Positions 18,450 to 26,719 of a stretch of 32,420 bases of DNA are shown here, in pieces (position 1 is the first letter of the stretch; each line of letters starts with the position of its first letter). The translations under genes were made by a program, and so were the position numbers. The stretch spans positions 1 to 32,420 of the forward strand of contig VBDS01000011.1 in NCBI GenBank assembly GCA_005889085.1, in the 5' to 3' direction. Below the pieces are notes generated by a model that ran no database searches, was not told where the DNA came from, and worked only from the letters and a program-made list of their open reading frames with translations. The stretch comes from Chloroflexota bacterium. Its GTDB lineage: Bacteria; Chloroflexota; Dormibacteria; Dormibacterales; Dormibacteraceae.

Positions 18450-19529
18450 ATGATGGCTACAGTCACCCGAGGTTCCCTGGGGAAGATTGAAGAAGTCCTG
18501 GGAGGGGACGCCGGCGACCTCCTGGAACACAAATGTCAAACCATCCCGAAGGAGCAGCTACACCTGCCCGGCGGGGATTTCGTCGACCGGATCTGGAAGG
18601 ACAGCGACCGGCCCACCCGGGTGCTCCGGAGCCTGGAATCGATGCTCGACCACGGCCGCCTGGCCGGGACCGGCTACCTATCGATCCTGCCCGTCGACCA
18701 GGGCATCGAGCACACCGCCGGGGCCTCCTTCGCGCCCAACCCCATCTACTTCGACGGGGCCAAGATCGTCGAGCTGGCCATCGAGGGCGGCTGCAACGCG
18801 GTGGCGTCGACCTTCGGCGTCCTGGGCTCGGTCGCCCGCCGGTACGCCCACAAGATCCCCTTCATCTGCAAGATCAACCACAACGAGCTTTTGACCTACC
18901 CCAACCATTACGACCAGATCGTCTTCGGAACCGTTAAGGAAGCGTGGGAGATGGGAGCGGTTGCCCTCGGCGCGACGATCTACTTCGGCTCGCCGGAGTC
19001 CGATCGCCAGCTGCAGGAGATCGCGGTCGCGTTTCACGCGGCTCATGAGCTGGGCATGGCAACCGTGCTTTGGTGCTACGTGCGTAACCCGGCCTTCAAG
19101 AAGGACGGCGTGAACTACGAGACAGCCGCCGACCTGACCGGTCAGGCCAACCACCTCGGCGTGACGATCCAGGCGGACATCATCAAGCAGAAGCTGCCGA
19201 CGACCAACCGCGGCTTCGAGGTCATCGGGTTCGGTGTGACGTCGCCTGCGGTGTACGACAAGCTCTCGACCGACCACCCCATCGATCTCTGCCGCTACCA
19301 GGTGATCAGCAACTACATGGGGAGATCCGGTCTGATCAACTCGGGGGGTGAGAGCAAAGGCGCGACAGACCTGAAAGAGGCTGTCCGCACCGCCGTCATC
19401 AACAAGCGCGCGGGCGGCATGGGTCTGATCAGCGGCCGGAAGTCGTTCCAGCGCCCGATGAAGGAGGGCATCGAATTACTCCACGCAATCCAGGACGTGT
19501 ATCTCAATCCGGCGGTAACCATCGCGTAA
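18450..19529 (+). CDS. class I fructose-bisphosphate aldolase (DhnA/FbaB type)
   Basis: [66 protein letters not shown]. Confidence 0.9.
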   Translation: MMATVTRGSLGKIEEVLGGDAGDLLEHKCQTIPKEQLHLPGGDFVDRIWKDSDRPTRVLRSLESMLDHGRLAGTGYLSILPVDQGIEHTAGASFAPNPIYFDGAKIVELAIEGGCNAVASTFGVLGSVARRYAHKIPFICKINHNELLTYPNHYDQIVFGTVKEAWEMGAVALGATIYFGSPESDRQLQEIAVAFHAAHELGMATVLWCYVRNPAFKKDGVNYETAADLTGQANHLGVTIQADIIKQKLPTTNRGFEVIGFGVTSPAVYDKLSTDHPIDLCRYQVISNYMGRSGLINSGGESKGATDLKEAVRTAVINKRAGGMGLISGRKSFQRPMKEGIELLHAIQDVYLNPAVTIA

Positions 19530-20215
19530 AGCTCGCGTTCCTCGGTAGCGGTGCGGCGTTCTCGCTCGACCGCTACAACGGTGCCGTCGTGGTCGCCGGC
19601 CGCGTGCTGCTCGATGGAGGCGCGCCACTGCTGCCGCACATGCATCGGCTGGGCGTGGACCCGGGCGCTATCAACGTCGTGTTTATCACGCATTTCCACG
19701 GCGACCACACGCTCGGCCTGCCGCCGTTCGTCCTGCATCGGGTGTTTGTAGATCGCCGCCCGATCACGTTCGTCGGACCTTCCGGGCTGGAGAAGTACCT
19801 CGAGAAGCTTTGGCAGGTCAGCTGGGGAGCCGACTGGAAGAGGGTGATGCGGCCGCAGTTCAAGGTTCGCTACCTGACGGCGAAACCGAAAGGCACTGTG
19901 TCAGGCCTGCGGTACGAGACTGTGAAGCTCGACCACGGGACGATGGGCAGCAACGGCTACCGCATCCACATCGGCGGCAAGGTCGTTGCGTACTCAGGCG
20001 ACACAGAGCCGACTGCGCCCCTCGACAAGCTCGTCGACGGAGCCGACGTCGCCATCGTCGAGGCAACGGGCCCCGGCGACATCTTCAGCCACATGAGCTG
20101 GGAGAACGCGGCGAAGCTGAGGAAACGTCATCCCGATACGCGTTTCTTCTTCAACCACGTGTATTCCGGCACCACGGCCGGCGCGGTCAAAGACCTGCAG
20201 GTGATCGAGGTCTGA
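19526..20215 (+). CDS. MBL fold metallo-hydrolase (RNase Z-like)
   Basis: [21 protein letters not shown]...[17 protein letters not shown]...YSGDTEP...NHVYSG. The N-terminal motif precedes the first canonical start (GTG 19589); candidate GTA start overlaps the fba TAA. Confidence 0.82.
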   Translation, partial: VKLAFLGSGAAFSLDRYNGAVVVAGRVLLDGGAPLLPHMHRLGVDPGAINVVFITHFHGDHTLGLPPFVLHRVFVDRRPITFVGPSGLEKYLEKLWQVSWGADWKRVMRPQFKVRYLTAKPKGTVSGLRYETVKLDHGTMGSNGYRIHIGGKVVAYSGDTEPTAPLDKLVDGADVAIVEATGPGDIFSHMSWENAAKLRKRHPDTRFFFNHVYSGTTAGAVKDLQVIEV

Positions 20216-20442
20216 GGCCGAGCAGCACCGCTCCATCACTCGTCGGCGCGGTGGCGGGCGGCGTTGCCGGAGCATTGGTCTTTGTCGCCCTGGCCGGCCT
20301 GGGTGGCTTGCTCTCCAGCCGAGTCGGCAACCCGATCCCGGTCATCGTGCTGGCCGTCGCCGGCGCGTACGGAGGCTGGTTGCTCGGAGTCATCGTCTTC
20401 GGCGCGGTTCGCGGCGGCGGTGAAGGCGAAGGCCCGAAGTGA
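20212..20442 (+). CDS. small membrane protein
   Basis: LVGAVAGGVAGALVFVALAGLGGLLSSRVGNPIPVIVLAVAGAYGGWLLGVIVFGAVRGG: two hydrophobic segments. Start unclear: CTG 20212 (CTGA overlap) or an internal GTG. Confidence 0.55.
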   Translation: MRPSSTAPSLVGAVAGGVAGALVFVALAGLGGLLSSRVGNPIPVIVLAVAGAYGGWLLGVIVFGAVRGGGEGEGPK

Positions 20443-20843
20443 GCCCGGACGTCGCCTCGACTCGACCCCTTCTCGACAAGCTCGGGGTAAAGCCCGGCGC
20501 GAAGGTCGCCGTCGTCGACCTGGACGATCCCTCCTTCCTCAAGCTGCTTCGAGAACGAACGATGGACATCGTCAGGGGCAAGCCTCGCACGCCGTGCGAC
20601 ATAGTGTTCATGGGGGTGAGCGAGGTCCGCGACCTGCAGCGATTGAAGGATGTGAAGAGCTGGATCGAGCCCAACGGCGCGATCTGGGTCATCCGGCCCA
20701 AGGGCGGACGCGGTCCCGTGCGCGACACCGACTTGATCGACGCCGGACTCGCGGCGGGCCTGGTCGACAACAAGATCGCCAGCTTCTCCGACACCCACGG
20801 TGCAATGCGATTCGTCTTTCGGCTGCGAGACCGACCGAAGTGA
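20439..20843 (+). CDS. DUF3052-like protein
   Basis: LLDKLGVKPGAKVAVVDLDDPSFLKLLRE...PCDIVFMGVSEVRDLQRLKDVKSWIEPNGAIWVIRPKG; GTGA overlap start. Confidence 0.7.
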   Translation: MSPDVASTRPLLDKLGVKPGAKVAVVDLDDPSFLKLLRERTMDIVRGKPRTPCDIVFMGVSEVRDLQRLKDVKSWIEPNGAIWVIRPKGGRGPVRDTDLIDAGLAAGLVDNKIASFSDTHGAMRFVFRLRDRPK

Positions 20844-21319
20844 CGCTGCAGATCCGGCCGGGCGTACTTGCCGACGTGCCGCTCATCGCGGATCTGATCC
20901 GCGGCCTCGCGCGTTACGAGAAACTCGAGCATGAGGTGGTGATGACCGAAGAGAAGCTGACTGACTACTTGTTCGGCGAGCGTCGATACGCGGAGACGCT
21001 GATCGCAGAGATCGACGGTGAACCGGCCGGTTTCGCGCTCTTCTTTCACAGCTTCTCGACGTTTCTCGCCCGGCCGGGCGTCTACCTCGAGGATCTATTC
21101 GTCGTCCCGGAGCATCGCGGTCACGGCATTGGTCGCGCTCTGCTCGAGCGCCTGGCGCAGACGGCGGTCGAGCGCGGGTGCGGCCGGCTCGAATGGGCGG
21201 TGCTCGACTGGAACAAAGACGCGATCAGGTTCTACGAAGGTCTGGGCGCGAAACCAAACTCCGATTGGACCGTGTACCGGCTCGCCGGCGAATCGCTTCA
21301 CTCGCTTGCCGGAGAATAG
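20840..21319 (+). CDS. GNAT family N-acetyltransferase
   Basis: LQIRPGVLADVPLIADLIRGLARYEKLEHEV...YLEDLFVVPEHRGHGIGRALLERLAQ...WNKDAIRFYEGLGA; GTGA overlap start. Confidence 0.9.
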   Translation: MTLQIRPGVLADVPLIADLIRGLARYEKLEHEVVMTEEKLTDYLFGERRYAETLIAEIDGEPAGFALFFHSFSTFLARPGVYLEDLFVVPEHRGHGIGRALLERLAQTAVERGCGRLEWAVLDWNKDAIRFYEGLGAKPNSDWTVYRLAGESLHSLAGE

Positions 21320-21613
21320 ATGCGCATGGAAGTACTCCGTCCGAAAGAGCTCGACATCCACTCCGGTGACGAGATCGTGAGCTGGGCGCGTGAACAGATC
21401 GGCATCGCGCGATCGATCCTGGACAACCCTGGCGGAGGGCTCGTGTTCGCCACCCAGACCATCGGGCAGGTCCGCGCCGGCCTGCACGAGCGCGACGCCG
21501 AACGGTGGCAGGAGGTCGTCCGACTGCTCGACCGCGCCGAGGATGCCGCAGTGCGGCGCGAGTTTGCCACGACACGCGAGCTGCTCGATAAAGCGGCAGC
21601 TAAGTTGAGCTAG
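21320..21613 (+). CDS. hypothetical protein
   Basis: 97-aa ORF directly after the GNAT gene, alpha-helical composition; terminates in a CTAG shared with the convergent gene. Confidence 0.65.
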   Translation: MRMEVLRPKELDIHSGDEIVSWAREQIGIARSILDNPGGGLVFATQTIGQVRAGLHERDAERWQEVVRLLDRAEDAAVRREFATTRELLDKAAAKLS

Positions 21614-22557
21614 GCGCTAGCAGCCGCCTCGAGAGTTGCCTCGAAGCCGGCCGCGCCGGGGTGACCACCGAACGGGGCGACGCCCGGCAACGTGACACCG
21701 GCTTCTCGATAGCGTTGGATCGCGTGGCGAACCTTTTGCTGGTCGCCGATGCCGGCGATCTCGTCGATCATGCCTTCGCTGACGTGGTTGGCGTCCAGCT
21801 CGTCCTTGAACCCGCTCGCGTCCATCACCTTTCTGTAGAAGGGGAGCGACGCGTAGCGCTCAACAGTCTTGCGATAGACATCCAGCGCTGCGGCGCGGTC
21901 CGACGTAAGGCAGGCGTCGATCGCAGCCACGATCTCGAAACCTTCGAGTGACTTGCCGACCTTCGCGCGACCTGCGCTGATCCCAGGTACCACGTGGTCG
22001 CGGATGTAGGCCGGCGAACACATATAGAGGATGACGCCGTCCGCGAGCTCGCCTGCAAGCTCGAGCATGCGCGGATGGAGCGCGGAGATCATGACTGGCA
22101 GCTCGGGCCGGCGTGGCGCGGAGTACGCCCAGCGAGCTGTGAAGAAGCGGCCCTCGAACCTGCACCCACCGTCGCGCAGGCTGGTCCTGACGATCGTGAG
22201 GTACTCGCGCATGGCATCGACAGGATGTTCCAGCCGCATGCCCCACATGCCCTCGACCGTGACTTTGTGACTCACGCCGATGCCGAGGATGAACCGGCCG
22301 CCCGAAACCTCATCCAGCGTCGCGGCCATCTGCACCATGGCCGTCGGATGTCGCGTATAGATCGGGAGGACGCCCGTGCCGACCTTCAGTCGCTCGGTTG
22401 CGGCCGCGTAGGCGGCGAGGACCAGCGCGGCGTCGCGCGCAGGGGGAAGCTGCGACGTCCAGACCGACTCGTAGCCCAACCTTTCAACCGTCCGGACGCG
22501 ATTGACGGATTCGTCGAGGGTTTTGCCCGCCGGGCTCAAGGCAGCGATCCGATCCAT
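21610..22557 (-). CDS. LLM-class (F420-dependent-like) oxidoreductase
   Basis: TVERLGYESVWTSQLPPARDAALVLAAYAAATERLKVGTGVLPIYTRHPTAMVQMAATLDEVSGGRFILGIGVSH. Confidence 0.9.
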   Translation of the reverse strand: MDRIAALSPAGKTLDESVNRVRTVERLGYESVWTSQLPPARDAALVLAAYAAATERLKVGTGVLPIYTRHPTAMVQMAATLDEVSGGRFILGIGVSHKVTVEGMWGMRLEHPVDAMREYLTIVRTSLRDGGCRFEGRFFTARWAYSAPRRPELPVMISALHPRMLELAGELADGVILYMCSPAYIRDHVVPGISAGRAKVGKSLEGFEIVAAIDACLTSDRAAALDVYRKTVERYASLPFYRKVMDASGFKDELDANHVSEGMIDEIAGIGDQQKVRHAIQRYREAGVTLPGVAPFGGHPGAAGFEATLEAAASA

Positions 22558-23504
22558 TGCCCGACAATCTAACCAGTGACAGAGGGTCTGGGCGGCGAAT
22601 CCTCGACGGATCTTCGCCGAGGCTCACAGCCCTGACCCTCGCACAGGCGCTGTTCATGGGCCTGCTGCAGGGCGCGAGCGAACTGTTCCCCGTTTCCTCG
22701 TTGGGCCACGCCGTGCTCGTGCCGAGCCTGCTGCACTGGAGCTTCAAGCAGTCCGACCCGTCGTTCTTGCCCTTCCTCGTCCTGCTCCACCTCGGCACGG
22801 CGACCGCTCTCCTCATCCTCTACCGCGACCAGTGGGTGGTGATCATTCGCGGATTTTTCGCGGCCGCGGTCCGGGGCAAGATCGAGAACGACGCGGAGCG
22901 TCTCGCCATGCTGCTCCTCGTCGGCACGATCCCGGCCGCCATCCTTGGCGTGTTCCTCGAGAGCCACATCAAGACGCTCTTCGCCAGCCCGTACGAGGCG
23001 GCCGGATTCCTCGTCGCCAACGGTGTGTTGATGCTGGGTTTCGAGTGGTTGCGACGGCGCGCCGAACGACGCGCGGCCGTGGCGGCCGGATCGCGCGCCG
23101 AACAGGAGGCACACTTTGCCCAGGCCGAGCGGATCAGCTTTCGCGCCGCGGCGATCGTCGGCGCCTGCCAGGCGCTTGCTTTCCTTCCCGGAATCTCACG
23201 CTCTGGCGTCACGATCGGGGGCGGACTCGTCGCCGGGCTCCGGCACGAGGAGGCGGCGCGGTTCTCATTTCTCCTGGCGACGCCCGTGATCCTGGGGGCG
23301 GGGATCATCGAGGTGCCCCAACTGTTCTCGAATGGAGTGCCGGTCGGTGAGTACCTCGCCGGCGCGGTGCTCTCCGGAATCGCCGCTTACGGCAGCGCAC
23401 GCTTTCTGCTGCGCTACTTCAGATCCGGCCGGCTCGACCCATACGGCTGGTACTGCATCGCCGCGGGGGCCCTCAGCCTCGCACTGTTAACCTTGAACGC
23501 GTGA
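22557..23504 (+). CDS. uppP: undecaprenyl-diphosphatase UppP/BacA family
   Basis: FMGLLQGASELFPVSSLGHAVLVPSLL and FLPGISRSGVTIGGGLVAGL. Exact start uncertain. Confidence 0.9.
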   Translation: MPDNLTSDRGSGRRILDGSSPRLTALTLAQALFMGLLQGASELFPVSSLGHAVLVPSLLHWSFKQSDPSFLPFLVLLHLGTATALLILYRDQWVVIIRGFFAAAVRGKIENDAERLAMLLLVGTIPAAILGVFLESHIKTLFASPYEAAGFLVANGVLMLGFEWLRRRAERRAAVAAGSRAEQEAHFAQAERISFRAAAIVGACQALAFLPGISRSGVTIGGGLVAGLRHEEAARFSFLLATPVILGAGIIEVPQLFSNGVPVGEYLAGAVLSGIAAYGSARFLLRYFRSGRLDPYGWYCIAAGALSLALLTLNA

Positions 23505-23701
23505 AATCGACACCAGTCGCGTACGGCATTTTGCTGGTAGGACTTCTCTGCGTGGTTGTGGCGATCTTGTATGCGTTGGGGATTCTGCAGCTATTCGCCT
23601 CGACCTCGTCCGGTCCTCACTACAAGCACGCGATTCTCTTCGGCGTCCTCGCGGTTGCGTGCTTCATCGCTTTCAACTTCGCCCGACCGAAGACTGTCTA
23701 G
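23501..23701 (+). CDS. small two-TM hypothetical protein
   Basis: MKSTPVAYGILLVGLLCVVVAILYALGILQLF...HAILFGVLAVACFIAFNFARP; GTGA overlap with uppP. Confidence 0.65.
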   Translation: MKSTPVAYGILLVGLLCVVVAILYALGILQLFASTSSGPHYKHAILFGVLAVACFIAFNFARPKTV

Positions 23702-23709
23702 CCAGCTCT

Positions 23710-25227
23710 CTAACTAGCTGACACTCGCTCCGGAACCAGGCGGCCGGTGCCATCGCGCTCACCGACCCGGATGTCCTCGTGGTAGACGGCATCGGCGTTG
23801 ACCTTCCACGGGTCAAGCGGCGAACCGCTCGCGATATTTCGCGCCACGAGCAGCGCGGTCATCATCGAGTGGTCCTGGTTGTTGTACTTGTGCATGCCGT
23901 TGCGCCCGGCGAGATGCATGTTCGGTAGCGTGGTCGCGAGGTAGTCGCGCACGACAGCGACGTGCTCCTGATAGTTGTCGTCGTAGACCGGGTACGCCTT
24001 GTGCTGTCGGACCACGACTCCCTCGAAGATTTCGCCCGCGGCACAAATTCCGAGCCGGCCGAGCTCCTCAGTCGCCAGCGCGATGAGGTCAGCGTCTTTC
24101 ATCGTCCAGAGGCCGTCGCCCTCGAAACAAAAGTATTCGAGTCCAAGACAGGTCTTGGAGCGGTCGGGCACCATGTCCGGGCTCCAGTTCTTGAAGTTCT
24201 GAATCCGTCCCACCCGCACGCCCGGGTCGTGGATGTAGATCCAGTTGTCGGGAAATACGTTTGCACGGTCGATCATCAACGCGATGCTGATGAAGTCTCT
24301 GTAGGTCAGCGAATCCGCCGCCTTCCGAACTCTTTCCGGCGCGGGCGGGTCGAGCTTCGCCACCAGCTCGCGCATCGGAATGCTCGAGATGAAGTGTGTG
24401 CCACGGTGGGTCTCGGTCCTGCCGTCTTCCGTTCGTGTCGTCACCGATGTCGCGGCGCCATCCTCATGACTGATTTTTTCGACCGACCTCCCGAGCAGGA
24501 TGGGATGGCCTTTGGCCGCGCTGATCTCGGCCACCCGCTCCCACATCTGGCCTGGGCCAAGGCGGGGGTAGCGGAACTTGTCGATCAGCGTGGTGACGAT
24601 TTCGCCTCGACGTCCCGACCTGCGGCCCGGCCCAAGCGCCGTGCGGAGAACGACCCAGAGGTCAAGGCTCTTGATCCGTTGCGCCGCCCAGTCCGCGGAG
24701 AGCTCTTTCGTGCTGATGCCCCACACCTTTTCCGTGTAGGTCTTGAAGAAGATGCTGAAGAGGCGCGAACCGAACTGATTCCGCACCCAGTCTTCCAGGT
24801 TCCTCGGATTCTTTACCGGCTGAATCCTGGCTTGCGCGTAGCTGGCAAGGCAGCGGACGGCTTCGACCGGGCCGAGGTTCCAGAGCGCGTTGGCGGCTTT
24901 GATGGGGTAGGCGAAGAAGCGGCCGCGGTAGTAGATCCGCGAAAGACGGCCCCGAGTAAGCATCTCGTCACCGAGGATCTCAGTCCAGAGGGCCTCGACC
25001 TCCTCGTTCTTGGAGAAGAAACGGTGGCCTCCGATGTCGAACCGGTATCCCCTGTGCTCGACCGTCCGGGCCAGGCCGCCGACCTGCAGTGGGTCCTTTT
25101 CGACCACGGTGACCGGCACGTCGTGCTTCAGCAGCTCATACGTGGCGGTGAGCCCCGCGGGGCCCGCCCCGAGGACGACGACGTGCTTGCGTTCGCCGCT
25201 GGCGATCAAAGTGGCCACAAGTATCAA
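23710..25227 (-). CDS. FAD-dependent oxidoreductase (protoporphyrinogen oxidase / UDP-galactopyranose mutase-like)
   Basis: HVVVLGAGPAGLTATYELLKHDVPVTVVEKDPLQVGGLARTVEHRGYRFDIGGHRFFSKNEEV...NMHLAGRNGMHKYNNQDHSM. Confidence 0.85.
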   Translation of the reverse strand: MILVATLIASGERKHVVVLGAGPAGLTATYELLKHDVPVTVVEKDPLQVGGLARTVEHRGYRFDIGGHRFFSKNEEVEALWTEILGDEMLTRGRLSRIYYRGRFFAYPIKAANALWNLGPVEAVRCLASYAQARIQPVKNPRNLEDWVRNQFGSRLFSIFFKTYTEKVWGISTKELSADWAAQRIKSLDLWVVLRTALGPGRRSGRRGEIVTTLIDKFRYPRLGPGQMWERVAEISAAKGHPILLGRSVEKISHEDGAATSVTTRTEDGRTETHRGTHFISSIPMRELVAKLDPPAPERVRKAADSLTYRDFISIALMIDRANVFPDNWIYIHDPGVRVGRIQNFKNWSPDMVPDRSKTCLGLEYFCFEGDGLWTMKDADLIALATEELGRLGICAAGEIFEGVVVRQHKAYPVYDDNYQEHVAVVRDYLATTLPNMHLAGRNGMHKYNNQDHSMMTALLVARNIASGSPLDPWKVNADAVYHEDIRVGERDGTGRLVPERVSAS

Positions 25228-25236
25228 CGGGACTAA

Positions 25237-25743
25237 CTAGTTCTTTGGTCCCTTACTGCGAACTTCGTCCACTTTCACGAGGGCATCCCGGAGGCCCTTG
25301 ATCCAGTCGGCCTGGTGCATGCCGACCAGGCGCACGCACCACGCAAGAGCCTCGCTGCGGCTCCGGGCGACCCCTCCGGCGACCAGGGTGTCCAGGATGG
25401 CGCGTTCGGGCATCCGGAGCCGTGTCATGACCGGGACGCTCAGCGTGGTGAACACCTTGACCTCGTCGCCGCACCGGGCTCCCCACGCGACCTTGCGCCG
25501 GAACTGGCGTTCGGCCTCGCGGGCGATCCGGATCCGGTCGTCCCTGGTCTCTTCACGGAAGCGCTCGATCCGGGCCGCCCTGGCGGCGGCCAGAGCCTCC
25601 TCGGAAGTGCCCGCGGCAAGCTCCACGTCCGGGAGCGTGCCGATCACGAGGATCTCCTCCCCGTCCGCTGAAACGTCGGGCGGGCCGGCAAACCAACCGG
25701 ATGGGATGCGGGAGGCAAACCAGCTGCGGACGTCCTCGGGCAT
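25237..25743 (-). CDS. hypothetical protein with C-terminal ribbon-helix-helix-like segment
   Basis: VPVMTRLRMPERAILDTLVAGGVARSRSEALAWCVRLVG resembles the RHH/CopG beta-alpha-alpha pattern; N-terminal part has no recognised family. Confidence 0.55.
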   Translation of the reverse strand: MPEDVRSWFASRIPSGWFAGPPDVSADGEEILVIGTLPDVELAAGTSEEALAAARAARIERFREETRDDRIRIAREAERQFRRKVAWGARCGDEVKVFTTLSVPVMTRLRMPERAILDTLVAGGVARSRSEALAWCVRLVGMHQADWIKGLRDALVKVDEVRSKGPKN

Positions 25744-25765
25744 TGATTACAACGTTACAGCCTAC

Positions 25766-25779
25766 CCCCATGTATGGGG
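25766..25779. promoter_or_regulatory. perfect palindrome upstream of the RHH-like gene
   Basis: CCCCAT-GT-ATGGGG about 23 bp upstream of the ATG at 25743 (minus strand). Confidence 0.35.
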
Positions 25780-25805
25780 AGATGGCGCGGGAGCGTCAGA
25801 GGGGC

Positions 25806-25821
25806 GCCGCCGGAGGGCGGC
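25806..25821 (-). terminator. GC-rich hairpin abutting the ssb stop codon
   Basis: GCCGCC-CTCC-GGCGGC on the minus strand directly after TAA at 25824-25822; no T-tract, so terminator function is uncertain. Confidence 0.35.
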
Positions 25822-26169
25822 TTACGCCGCCGCCTCCTGCGGCTTTGGACCGAGCGGTTTCAGGCTGTCAACCACGATCTCGGTCCGCGATCGCTTCTGG
25901 CCGGCAGTGTCCTCCCAGGTGTTTGTCTGAAGCCTTCCGTCGGCGTAAACGAGCCTGCCCTTGTGGAGGTACTGGCCTGCGAACTCGGCCGTCTTGCCGA
26001 ACGCCACCAGGTGGTGGAACTCGGTCTGCTCCCGCGCCTTGCCCTCGTCGTCCTTGCCGATGTACGTGTGGGTGGCGAGCCGCAGCTTGGCGACGTAGGT
26101 GCCTTTGGGCGTCGCCTTGACCTCTGGATCCGCCGCCAGGTTGCCGATAAGAGTGACTCTGTTGATCAT
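25822..26169 (-). CDS. ssb: single-stranded DNA-binding protein
   Basis: MINRVTLIGNLAADPEVKATPKGTYVAKLRLATHTYIGKDDEGKAREQTEFHHLVAFGKTAEFAGQYLHKGRLVYADGRLQTNTWED; SD GGAGGTG upstream. Confidence 0.93.
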   Translation of the reverse strand: MINRVTLIGNLAADPEVKATPKGTYVAKLRLATHTYIGKDDEGKAREQTEFHHLVAFGKTAEFAGQYLHKGRLVYADGRLQTNTWEDTAGQKRSRTEIVVDSLKPLGPKPQEAAA

Positions 26170-26233
26170 CGCATCACCTCCGTGAAATTGGCTCCAGGCT
26201 AGGGTCGGGCGCCCCGGGCGCCAACCCAGGTTG

Positions 26234-26719
26234 TTAAGAGTCGAGAAACGTCGCAGGGTCGACTGGGCGGCCGTCGACATTGACCTGCAGGTGGACGTGT
26301 GGGCCCGTCGCAAGACCGGTGGCCCCGAGCAGGCCAATGACCTGCCCTGGTGCAACCGTCTGACCAGCGGCGATCCGAAACGCCGCGAGGTGGCAATACA
26401 GGATGCGGACGTGCGCGTCGACCGTAACGACGACGAAGTTGCCGGCTCCGGCCGGGTCGAAGCCAGGGAACGCTATCCCCTCGGTCGCCGAATGCACCTC
26501 GGTCCCTTCCCGAGCCGCGAGGTCGATCCCAGTGTGGATGTGGTGCCAGGGACAGAGCGGGTCGAATGGTTCCAGGTCCAGCGTGCTGCAGCCGAAGGGC
26601 TGGGTGATGGTGGCTCCTATGACGACGCTGCCCACCGGAAGCCGGACATGGGTCGGCACCTGCGTCGCGGTCACGAGCCAGACCGTGACCGCCAGCGCGG
26701 CGATGGCGAGAAGACGCAC
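26234..26719 (-). CDS. M23 family metallopeptidase with N-terminal signal/anchor
   Basis: Hydrophobic N-terminus LLAIAALAVTVWLV; HTGIDLAAREGTEVHSATEG...ILYCHLAAFRIAAGQTVAPGQVIGLLGATGLATGPHVHLQVN. GTG start at 26719. Confidence 0.9.
   Translation of the reverse strand: MRLLAIAALAVTVWLVTATQVPTHVRLPVGSVVIGATITQPFGCSTLDLEPFDPLCPWHHIHTGIDLAAREGTEVHSATEGIAFPGFDPAGAGNFVVVTVDAHVRILYCHLAAFRIAAGQTVAPGQVIGLLGATGLATGPHVHLQVNVDGRPVDPATFLDS

Noticed and set aside
18376-18450. CACT-ATAG-AGTG inverted repeat in the GGDEF/FBA divergent gap
   Set aside because: 4-bp arms are expected by chance; no clear paired promoter elements.
23702-23719. CAGCT-CTCTAACT-AGCTG inverted repeat between convergent genes
   Set aside because: Short 5-bp arms and no T-tract; too weak to call a terminator.
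23962-25236. 424-aa plus-strand ORF
   Set aside because: Antisense shadow of the FAD-dependent oxidoreductase.
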